Source of the DNA: Clostridia bacterium
GTDB taxonomy: Bacteria; Bacillota; Clostridia; Saccharofermentanales; UBA5734
Assembly (NCBI GenBank): GCA_018056585.1
Contig: JAGPFK010000120.1
Span: forward strand, 1 to 5,619
DNA: 5,619 nt
Direction of reading: 5' to 3'
The translations under genes were made by a program, and so were the position numbers. Every line of letters begins with the position of its first letter. Within the stretch, counting starts at the first letter, position 1. Positions 1 to 5,619 of this stretch are shown piece by piece. Under the pieces are notes generated by a model. It was not told where the DNA came from. It saw only the letters and a program-made list of their open reading frames with translations, and did no database searches.

Positions 1-125
1 GCCTTTATACCGCAGTCCCGGACACGCTGCATTTCTTCACGGATCGTCGTTTCACTCTCACCATGAACCCAGAAAAAAGGCATCAGGTGGTTGTCGTATT
101 GATCCAGTAAAACTTTTGTGATCAT
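1..125 (-). CDS. N-terminal fragment of a probable glycosyl-hydrolase-like protein
   Basis: Only the first 41 codons are visible; the gene runs off the left edge. It starts at ATG 125-123, with AAGGAG at 140-135 and 9 bases between them, so the start is well supported. The peptide reads MITKVLLDQYDNHLMPFFW, followed by VHGESE and a charged helix (TTIREEMQRVRDCGIKA). An opening of the form 'N-x-hydrophobic-PFFW-x-HGE' followed by 'REEM..I...GI.A' is, from memory, typical of large proteins annotated as glycosyl hydrolases with an N-terminal TIM-barrel-like domain and jelly-roll domains, related to GH106 / GH2-like enzymes. No signal peptide is seen. The gap to the preceding rhamnosidase stop is 16 bases, so the two genes are almost certainly co-transcribed. 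Catalytic residues lie outside the window, so the family call rests on the N-terminus alone and could be wrong. Confidence 0.6.
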   Translation of the reverse strand, partial: MITKVLLDQYDNHLMPFFWVHGESETTIREEMQRVRDCGIK

Positions 126-134
126 GTGATATGG

Positions 135-140
135 CTCCTT
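135..140 (-). promoter_or_regulatory. Ribosome binding site of the left-edge gene
   Basis: AAGGAG on the minus strand, 9 bases before ATG 125-123 and directly after the TAA stop (144-142) of the rhamnosidase. It fixes the start of the truncated downstream gene. Its closeness to the stop suggests the two genes share one mRNA and may be translationally coupled. Confidence 0.8.
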
Positions 141-141
141 T

Positions 142-2850
142 TTATTGATTTTCAAGAAAATAGCCGCAGAAAACATAGCGACCGCCGCCGACCTCGATCG
201 AACGATTTTCACCATTCAGGCAAGTGGCGTTGCAGGTAATAAAATCGTAGTGTTCGAGCGGCAGAACCAGACGGGCTTTCGTATTGTCCGGCACCGTCAC
301 CGAAAGGATATGTTCATATGGCAGCTGTTCAAAACGAATCTCAATGCGCCCTGTTATGGCTTCATAAACGCCCGCTGCCCAGGTCAGTTCAGGCGGCAAA
401 AGCGGCGCAATCAAAAAATCCTGATACCCATTTTCTGAAGAAAGTCCTAAAAGACCGCTGTAGAACCATTCCACAACCTGCCCCATCATATCATGGTTCC
501 GGCTGCGTCCCTGATCGGCCCAGTATTCGGGTAAGGTTGTTTCTCCAAGCCTTACAAAACGAGCATAACTTGGATGATTTTCACTCATGATCATTTTATG
601 GATCAGGTCAGGCCGCCCCAAACGATGCAGCATATGAAAGATAAAGCGAAGGCCAATTTCTCCACAATTTAAAACACCTGTTTCAGACGCAAGAATCAAA
701 CTGCGCCCAACGCTGTCTTTTTTATCTTCCGGTACCATGCCAAAATAGAGGGGAATAGCCTGATTAGCCTGGCGGATAACCAGCTGATCCGGCTGGTCAA
801 AAGCACGGTAGCACCACTCTTTGGTACAAGGATTTAAAACCAGCAAGTGCTCATTATAATTTTCACAAACAGCCTTTGCTTTCTCAAGATAGCGCTGCGC
901 ATCCTCCGTATGACCTAATATCCCGGCGATTTGTCCCAGAACAACCAGGTCATAATAAAAGAACGCCGTTTCTATATTTTCTCTAGATTTGTTGAATTCA
1001 TCGCCAATTCCCCAGTCTCCAAGGCCATGGCAGAGGAAGCGTTCGGTTCCGCTTTTATTATAAATTTTCGAATAATCATGATATTTCTGCTCCAAATAAG
1101 CCACATAACGTTGAGCAGCTGGATAATTTTCTGCCAGAACCCGCTTATTCTGATAAAACCGATACTGCTGCCAAGGCCCCAGCAAAACAGTGCTGCCCCA
1201 TGGCACAATGTCCCAATAGCTGCCTTGTCCCCAATCTCGGTCAAACTTTGCATATCTTGGCGCAATGGAGGGGACAAGACCAGGCCCATAAACATGCGGA
1301 AAAACACCAACATCGACATCCTGCTCCGAATCCCCGTACTGCGCATCACGAATATCTGCTGCGATTTTACTCCACAAGGCGTCCACATCCTTGCAGTACA
1401 TAATGGACGGTGCCATCTGCTGGGACGCTTCCAGCCATCCCAGTTTCTCAACGGTCGGGCAATCTGTGTGTACATGGTTGAGGTTGCTTTCGATCGCTTT
1501 TTTCACCAGTTGATAGATCTGATTATAGCGCTGTTCTGAACAACAAAACCAGCCGACATCACGCGCCTGCGAAGTGACAAAGTGTCCGCGGACAAAAAGC
1601 AGTTGCGGCTTTTTCTTATCATCCGGCCTTGTTCTGACACCTTCGACCTGAACATAGCGTCCGGCCGCATAAGAAAAAGAAGGGCGGAATCGCTCGCCAT
1701 CCGGACATCCGGACAGTGTGTAAACGGAAAAAGTCGGCACAATGGGACGCACTTTGCCTCGATCTTCCGGATCTCTTTTTTCGGCGGCTCTGACCACAAT
1801 TTTTTCTCCTTTGGCCCCACGCACAAATACTTCAAAAAGGCCAGCCATATTTTGACCTAAATCAAAAACCAAAACACCTTCTTCCGGCTCGTCAATCAAC
1901 ACGCCTTCATAGACATTCTTAATACCGACCGGCGGATGCTGCTGAGCCATGAGGACACCTCGTGGCTTTTCAGAATCACAAAGAATCCTTGCATGGCGCG
2001 CAACGCCCTCTTTTTCTGCAAGGACTGGATCCGGTCCAACTCGAGAGCTTCGATCGATATCTTCTGATCCATAAACATTGGCCAACGTCGTCTGGCTTGG
2101 CCAGGTCAGGAAGTCTTCACCGCTCTCCAGGCAAAATGTCTTTGTTCCGCGCGCAGTGAGGCGGAGCCAAAGCGGCAGGACCGGCCCGAAAGGCTGGTAA
2201 TGCATGGCTTTTGTGTAGAAATGGCGATCGTCTCCGGTATCGCCTAAATACCAGCCGTTGGCCACCTCAACCGTCAATTCATTAAGACCTGTCCGAAGCA
2301 AGGGAGTGATATCAAAGGTCACATATAATACACGTTTGTTGTAGTCAGTCCAGCCCGGGTCCAGCTCATTTTTCCCGATGCGGTGACCATTCAGCCAGGC
2401 CACAAACTGGCCCAGCCCGCAAATCGACAGAAAGGCCGCCTTCGGTTTTTCACCGAGCATAAAGCGTCGGGATGCATAATAGGGCTTCTGACCGTTTGGG
2501 CCCGTGATCCAGACCGGTGATAAGCGATCCTGCGGCAAAATGCCGGTCACAAAAGCATTCCAGTCGCTCCAGCTGGGCGTATCGTTTTGATCAAAACTGC
2601 AGACACGCCAGGCATAGCGGGTGTGACTCTGAAGGCCGAGACCCTTAACCTCAATGTTGTTCTGCTTTTCAGAAATCACTTTCCCACTGTCATAAATACA
2701 GTCCTGCTTTTTGGGATCACAGCAGATGACCAGGCGGTATGCGGTCTGATAAGAACCATCCTGTTCTCCGTATTCCCAGGCAAAAACAGGATCCTGTTCA
2801 ACACCTGACGGATCATAATAATTTATCATGCGAATGTTTTGCGGTTTCAT
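142..2850 (-). CDS. Alpha-L-rhamnosidase, glycoside hydrolase family 78 (902 aa)
   Basis: Predicted to hydrolyse terminal non-reducing alpha-L-rhamnosyl residues with inversion. Approximate domain order: fibronectin-III-like strand region 1-105; rhamnosidase N-terminal carbohydrate-binding-like domain 112-300 (LNGHRIG 153-159, DPGWTDYNKRVLY 164-176, NGWYLGD 198-204); beta-sandwich 305-425 (FDLGQNMAG 329-337); (alpha/alpha)6 catalytic barrel 430-800; C-terminal beta domain 805-902. The barrel holds DCPTVEKLGWLEAS (463-476), where Asp463 and Glu468 fit the catalytic acid region, then GLGDWG (609-614), and GETTLPEYW (769-777), where Glu775 fits the general base, followed by SRNHDMMG (783-790). 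The length is normal for the family. ATG 2850-2848 has AAAGGA ten bases upstream. There is no signal peptide or membrane segment, so the enzyme is probably cytoplasmic and acts on imported oligosaccharides or glycosides. It lacks the helical C-terminal tail seen in the upstream GH78 fragment. Family assignment is firm; the exact substrate is unknown. Confidence 0.95.
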   Translation of the reverse strand: MKPQNIRMINYYDPSGVEQDPVFAWEYGEQDGSYQTAYRLVICCDPKKQDCIYDSGKVISEKQNNIEVKGLGLQSHTRYAWRVCSFDQNDTPSWSDWNAFVTGILPQDRLSPVWITGPNGQKPYYASRRFMLGEKPKAAFLSICGLGQFVAWLNGHRIGKNELDPGWTDYNKRVLYVTFDITPLLRTGLNELTVEVANGWYLGDTGDDRHFYTKAMHYQPFGPVLPLWLRLTARGTKTFCLESGEDFLTWPSQTTLANVYGSEDIDRSSRVGPDPVLAEKEGVARHARILCDSEKPRGVLMAQQHPPVGIKNVYEGVLIDEPEEGVLVFDLGQNMAGLFEVFVRGAKGEKIVVRAAEKRDPEDRGKVRPIVPTFSVYTLSGCPDGERFRPSFSYAAGRYVQVEGVRTRPDDKKKPQLLFVRGHFVTSQARDVGWFCCSEQRYNQIYQLVKKAIESNLNHVHTDCPTVEKLGWLEASQQMAPSIMYCKDVDALWSKIAADIRDAQYGDSEQDVDVGVFPHVYGPGLVPSIAPRYAKFDRDWGQGSYWDIVPWGSTVLLGPWQQYRFYQNKRVLAENYPAAQRYVAYLEQKYHDYSKIYNKSGTERFLCHGLGDWGIGDEFNKSRENIETAFFYYDLVVLGQIAGILGHTEDAQRYLEKAKAVCENYNEHLLVLNPCTKEWCYRAFDQPDQLVIRQANQAIPLYFGMVPEDKKDSVGRSLILASETGVLNCGEIGLRFIFHMLHRLGRPDLIHKMIMSENHPSYARFVRLGETTLPEYWADQGRSRNHDMMGQVVEWFYSGLLGLSSENGYQDFLIAPLLPPELTWAAGVYEAITGRIEIRFEQLPYEHILSVTVPDNTKARLVLPLEHYDFITCNATCLNGENRSIEVGGGRYVFCGYFLENQ

Positions 2851-2860
2851 ATCTATTCAT

Positions 2861-2866
2861 TCCTTT
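2861..2866 (-). promoter_or_regulatory. Ribosome binding site of the 902-aa rhamnosidase
   Basis: AAAGGA on the minus strand, ten bases before ATG 2850-2848. Another ATG at 2860-2858 lies too close to this site and is out of frame, so the start at 2850, giving MKPQNIR, is preferred. Confidence 0.65.
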
Positions 2867-2884
2867 CGTTTCGCTCAAGACACA

Positions 2885-2922
2885 AAACGGCATTTTAGTT
2901 TTAGCTGAGCGTCATACCGTTT
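2885..2922. repeat. Imperfect inverted repeat upstream of the rhamnosidase gene
   Basis: AAACGGCAT at 2885-2893 pairs with ATACCGTTT at 2914-2922: nine positions with one mismatch and a 20-base spacer. It lies 34-72 bases upstream of the rhamnosidase start codon, where an operator or leader hairpin would be expected. It is short enough to be chance, and no regulator is known in this window. Confidence 0.3.
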
Positions 2923-3299
2923 GCTGGTCTGGCAGACTGCAAAGCGAGGAGTGGTTGGCGCATTATCTCCCGGAAATCAAATAAGTGCGGCGTCGGCATC
3001 CACAAAATGTGTGTCGCCACAACCTTGCTGAAACCGTCTCGAAAATTCTCAAAACCTATCAGACCAAGCGTTTCTCCACCTTTACCCGGCACCTGCAAAA
3101 TGATGCCTGCCCGTCTCCAAACATGTCGCAATCCGGATCGCCGACCGGTTCAAATGCGATTTAGTTAATGGCCGCTTTATACCTGAGAGGTCAGATGCAA
3201 TTGCAAGTTAAAGCGCAACGCCTGTATCCGATCTGCCGGTAACCTGATTGTGTTTATTTTACGCTTCATGTTCAGATTTTTCTTCCACGGACAGGATTT

Positions 3300-5027
3300 T
3301 TATCCAGGGAAACGGCTTGTTTGGTGCGCGGTCGTATCGTGATAGATAAAATATCGTTCACGCTCTTCGAACTCGTAGTAAGGCTTGAAATAGATAAAAT
3401 CACAGCCATCGACCGTATAATGAAGCGAATGGCCGGGAACAGGATGCATCCGCTCCGTTAACTTTCGAACATCCATCACATCGTTCGGCGTCTGCGGACC
3501 AATATAGCTGGCAGCCAATACAACCGGTCCGCAAACAAAAGCATTGGGGCCGTTTTTTTCGTGATCCAGCGCATGCATCTGAAGAGACTTTGGTAAAACA
3601 GCCGAAATAACATCGCCGTTTTGCCAAAAGCGTGAGAGAGAAACCCAGTTTTTATCCACCTTTGTTTCCTGAATCGGTTTTTCATTAATATAAAGGCGGA
3701 TTGGACCAGAAAGCCAGCCAGGCTTTCGCAGATGCAAGGTCAGCGGGAATGCACCGTCTGCTTCAATTTTTAGCTGCGTTTCGTCAGATAGCGGGAAATC
3801 GGTTTCCTGCCTGAGTGAGATGATGCTCCCTTCCCGTTCAAAGGTTACGAGCGATGGTGTATATTGAGACACATACACATCTTGCCCGTCATGATAGTAG
3901 ATCTGACGTGCCAGGTCTACCGCCAAAAGCGGACGCGTGCCCGTGCAACAGGTCCAGTTGTCTTTTCGGTTCCTTTTACAAGCCCCGTACATGTTGTAAT
4001 CCGAGTAGTACAGTACTTTCCCTTCAGGTGTCATCGGCGGGGTTGCGATAACGGCATTGTAAATCAGCGACTCGACCCAGTCGCCGAATACGGCATCTTT
4101 TGTAAATTCGGTCAGATAACGGCACAGCCGAAACGCAGCATAACTGCCGCATTGTGTTTCGAAGCTGTCATGGCCGGTCCGCAGTGCGTTGATGATACGA
4201 TCCTTTGGCATGAGATGCTCAAACTCCGGACCGTATCCGCCGGTTACCATGACCTGTGTTTCCTGCATAAATTGATAAAAGGAAAGCAGTGCTTTCAGAT
4301 CATAAGGGTCTTTGTGATATTGATAAGCCATTGCGCAGCTGTTCATTGAATTGACATGGCTATAAGCATGGCAGAAATCAGAATAAAGACCTGCTTTCGG
4401 TTTTGCTGAAAATGGGTCTTTATGGTCAGCAAACAGATCCCAAAACATCCGATACTGCCAAAAATCCGCCACTTTTGCCGCTCTTTTCATGTCAAACAGC
4501 TGTGCTGCATCATAGAATGATTCTGGCAACGTATACCATTCTGTTCCGTTGTCTCCAAAAAGTCTAGAGCGATCGAGATTTGCTTCTGCAAAAGAAACCA
4601 GCCGGTCGACCTGATCTGCTGTTGAGTAATGAGCATAGATTTGCAAATCAAGCAAAGCGCGAACCAGTTTTTCCAGCGCATAAAAGGATCGATTGCCAAG
4701 GAGCGATCTGGAACTGCCTTGCAGTCGATCATAGCAGATCCAAAACTGCTCTGTAAGTTCGATGGCCTTATCCCGATCGGATTTTTGCCCGCTTAGAGCA
4801 TAAAGACGGCAATAAAAAGAGATCCATTGGCCCAATGTACCCATGCCGTGGGATTTAGGATACCAACCCGTCAGGCGGCAACCAGGCGCTTTAAGCCCAG
4901 CCTCTTCCCTCATGTATTTCAGGATATCATCATTATGGATAGCCCGATAAAACGAAGCCGTTTCATTTAAGACATCACTCAGTGGCCCGGGCAGCAACAA
5001 AACCTGTTTTTCATCAAAGGCCTGCAT
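3300..5027 (-). CDS. DUF1680 / GH127-like glycoside hydrolase, putative beta-L-arabinofuranosidase (575 aa)
   Basis: Characterised relatives such as Bifidobacterium HypBA1 (GH127) release beta-L-arabinofuranosyl residues using a zinc-bound cysteine nucleophile. Here, in 575-residue numbering, an N-terminal segment (LLLPGPL, 10-16) leads into a helical barrel with LTGWYPKSHGMGTLGQW (52-68). Then come VTGGYGPEFEHL (261-272), FETQCGS (289-295), LIYNAV (321-326) and NWTCCTGTRP (357-366). A C-terminal beta-sandwich carries LHLRKPGW (431-438) and GPVVLAA (500-506). Likely metal ligands are Glu290, Cys293, Cys360 and Cys361; Cys360 is the likely nucleophile, and Glu268 or Glu270 the candidate acid/base. 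The frame is open to a TTG at 5081, but ATG 5027-5025 sits seven bases after GGGAGG and is chosen; the ATG at 5033 is only one base from it. The protein is shorter than HypBA1 (about 658 aa). No signal peptide is visible, so it is probably cytoplasmic. Substrate is unproven; related families (GH137, GH142, GH146) share the fold. Confidence 0.87.
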   Translation of the reverse strand: MQAFDEKQVLLLPGPLSDVLNETASFYRAIHNDDILKYMREEAGLKAPGCRLTGWYPKSHGMGTLGQWISFYCRLYALSGQKSDRDKAIELTEQFWICYDRLQGSSRSLLGNRSFYALEKLVRALLDLQIYAHYSTADQVDRLVSFAEANLDRSRLFGDNGTEWYTLPESFYDAAQLFDMKRAAKVADFWQYRMFWDLFADHKDPFSAKPKAGLYSDFCHAYSHVNSMNSCAMAYQYHKDPYDLKALLSFYQFMQETQVMVTGGYGPEFEHLMPKDRIINALRTGHDSFETQCGSYAAFRLCRYLTEFTKDAVFGDWVESLIYNAVIATPPMTPEGKVLYYSDYNMYGACKRNRKDNWTCCTGTRPLLAVDLARQIYYHDGQDVYVSQYTPSLVTFEREGSIISLRQETDFPLSDETQLKIEADGAFPLTLHLRKPGWLSGPIRLYINEKPIQETKVDKNWVSLSRFWQNGDVISAVLPKSLQMHALDHEKNGPNAFVCGPVVLAASYIGPQTPNDVMDVRKLTERMHPVPGHSLHYTVDGCDFIYFKPYYEFEERERYFIYHDTTAHQTSRFPG

Positions 5028-5034
5028 TTGCATT

Positions 5035-5040
5035 CCTCCC
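5035..5040 (-). promoter_or_regulatory. Ribosome binding site deciding the start of the DUF1680 gene
   Basis: GGGAGG on the minus strand, seven bases before ATG 5027-5025 and only one base before another in-frame ATG (5033-5031). The spacing favours the second ATG, giving MQAFDEKQV. It argues against the TTG at 5081, which would place this site inside the coding region. Confidence 0.8.
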
Positions 5041-5079
5041 GTCTGCCTTTTCTCGACGGTGCATAGCTCGATTGTACGC

Positions 5080-5102
5080 AAAAGAACAGCCGGCAGCCTG
5101 TT
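5080..5102 (-). terminator. Weak hairpin with T-run after the upstream GH78 stop
   Basis: Directly after the TAA of the upstream GH78 gene (5105-5103), the minus strand has AACAG (5102-5098), an eight-base loop, CTGTT (5089-5085), one C, then TTTT (5083-5080). The stem is only five pairs, so termination would be partial at best. It could be an attenuator or mRNA-end hairpin that lowers or separates expression of the DUF1680 gene, or it could be chance. Confidence 0.25.
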
Positions 5103-5619
5103 TTAAGTAACCTCCTGAAGGTCCGCATCCAGTGCTTTTATCGTTTCTTCCGGCACGCGAACAAAAGGCGAGCGCAAAATCTCAATCAGGCGTGTGCTTT
5201 CTTCCGCGAAGGGGATGGGTTCCAAAATCATGGGGAAATGCCGGATCACAGTTTCTCTGGCCTTCGGGTGTTCCATCAATTCGGAAACAAGGCATTGAAC
5301 AGAGTAAATTTTTCGATAGGGCTTCGTTAACGGATAAAAGAATCGATATGAACCGGCTTTCAGTTCTGTTTTGACATCGGTTCCGTCCTGCTGCATCGAT
5401 AATTTGCTTTTTGACTTTATTTCGATCTGGCCGGCAAAAGCGTCGGGCAGAATCAAAAGCGCCTCTGATCCGATCGGAACAGATACAGTCAACTCCAGCT
5501 GATTATCTGATAATCTCCATTCGACGCGGTAAAGGCCAAACGGTGTTTTAACCTGTCCTTTGACTCTGCTGAAACGATAATCCGGGCCAGGCTTAATCAA
5601 AGTCCGCGCAAAACCGGTC
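5103..5619 (-). CDS. C-terminal part of a second GH78 alpha-L-rhamnosidase (partial)
   Basis: About 171 residues are visible, ending at TAA 5105-5103; the start and catalytic barrel lie beyond the right edge. The frame stays open to the window end, so the TTG at 5600 is an internal leucine codon, not a start. The sequence TGFARTLIKPGPDYRFSRVKG, split here as TGFARTL and IKPGPDYRFSRVKG, followed by TPFGLYRVEW, matches the C-terminal beta-sandwich of GH78 enzymes (pattern 'G...I.I.P.......A.......G...W'). It continues with LELTVSVPIGSEALLILP. Beyond this comes a tail of about 50 residues, probably helical (LMEHPKARETVIRHFP, then PEETIKALDADLQEV), of the kind appended to many GH78 rhamnosidases. 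The 902-aa enzyme downstream ends without this tail, so the two are not recent duplicates. The gap to the DUF1680 start is 75 bases. Catalytic residues cannot be checked here. Confidence 0.85.
   Translation of the reverse strand, partial: TGFARTLIKPGPDYRFSRVKGQVKTPFGLYRVEWRLSDNQLELTVSVPIGSEALLILPDAFAGQIEIKSKSKLSMQQDGTDVKTELKAGSYRFFYPLTKPYRKIYSVQCLVSELMEHPKARETVIRHFPMILEPIPFAEESTRLIEILRSPFVRVPEETIKALDADLQEVT

Larger units (their letters stand above)
2851..3299 (-). other. 449-base intergenic stretch, leader of the rhamnosidase, possible decayed coding sequence
   Basis: This stretch lies between the stop of the DUF1680 gene (TAA 3302-3300) and the ATG of the 902-aa rhamnosidase. It is much longer than the other gaps in the window (16 and 75 bases). 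No tRNA, riboswitch or clear intrinsic terminator was seen. All six frames are broken by stops into short pieces. On the minus strand, protein-like pieces occur in three frames: one at 3160-3062 containing GDPDCDMFGDGQ, one at 3150-2904 containing GKGGETLGLIGFENFRDGF, and one at 3048-2980 containing GDTHFVDADAALI. No start and ribosome binding site go with them. This may be a decayed gene or may be chance. The last 70 bases probably include the rhamnosidase leader or promoter, but no convincing -35/-10 pair was found. Confidence 0.5.

Noticed and set aside
972..1475. Minus-strand open frame of 167 codons in another frame of the rhamnosidase
   Set aside because: It overlaps the GH78 catalytic region completely, and the GH78 frame carries all the family motifs.
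931..1539. Plus-strand open frame of 202 codons
   Set aside because: It lies wholly antisense to the catalytic barrel of the 902-aa GH78 gene, has no clear ribosome binding site, and its translation shows no family features.
2901..3131. 76-codon minus-strand frame in the intergenic stretch
   Set aside because: It opens at a TTG without a ribosome binding site and matches no family I recognise. It was kept only as part of the possible decayed-gene finding, not as a gene.
3196..3205. Perfect 10-base palindrome TGCAATTGCA
   Set aside because: It is a single short site with no flanking symmetry or second copy, and could easily be chance in a stretch of this length.
3177..3269. 30-codon minus-strand frame starting MKRKINTIRLPADR
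   Set aside because: It has an ATG, but only a weak purine run too far upstream and no recognisable family. It is too short to support as a real small protein.
2851..3299. Possible CRISPR, tRNA, riboswitch or catabolite-repression site
   Set aside because: No repeat-spacer pattern, tRNA-like folding or CcpA-type operator (consensus TGWAAACGNTWWCA) could be found by eye in the gap.
3864..4349. Plus-strand open frame of 161 codons
   Set aside because: It is antisense to the conserved core of the DUF1680 gene, including the Cys-Cys motif region. The Cys/Val/Arg-rich translation is typical of a shadow frame.

Overview
The window looks like a piece of a plant-glycan or plant-glycoside utilisation locus from a Gram-positive bacterium, most likely a member of the Bacillota (Firmicutes) from a gut, rumen or soil habitat. 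The reasons are strong purine-rich ribosome binding sites (AAGGAG, GGGAGG) at good spacing, base composition near even, and carbohydrate enzymes that start without signal peptides, which suggests cytoplasmic breakdown of imported oligosaccharides. The taxonomic call is inference; no marker gene is present.

Every supported gene lies on the minus strand, so transcription runs from high to low coordinates. In that order: (1) the C-terminal part of an alpha-L-rhamnosidase-type GH78 enzyme, cut by the right window edge (5103-5619); (2) a complete DUF1680 / GH127-like enzyme, the beta-L-arabinofuranosidase type (3300-5027; an ATG behind GGGAGG is preferred over an upstream TTG); (3) a 449-base stretch with no convincing gene (2851-3299), which may hold decayed coding sequence and probably the leader of the next gene; (4) a complete 902-residue GH78 alpha-L-rhamnosidase (142-2850); (5) after a 16-base gap, the first 41 codons of another protein resembling the N-terminus of a large glycosyl-hydrolase-like family (1-125, cut by the left edge).

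The genes would cooperate by removing terminal sugars from a substrate rich in L-rhamnose and L-arabinofuranose (or related sugars): two different GH78 enzymes for alpha-L-rhamnosyl caps, and the DUF1680 enzyme for a beta-L-arabinofuranosyl or similar residue. Candidates are rhamnogalacturonan-type pectin side chains, hydroxyproline-linked arabinans or plant secondary-metabolite glycosides. No transporter, regulator or sugar-catabolic gene is visible to narrow this down. The families themselves are known. The points most worth a second look are the metal-site spacing in the DUF1680 enzyme, the odd intergenic stretch, and the two structurally different GH78 enzymes in one cluster.
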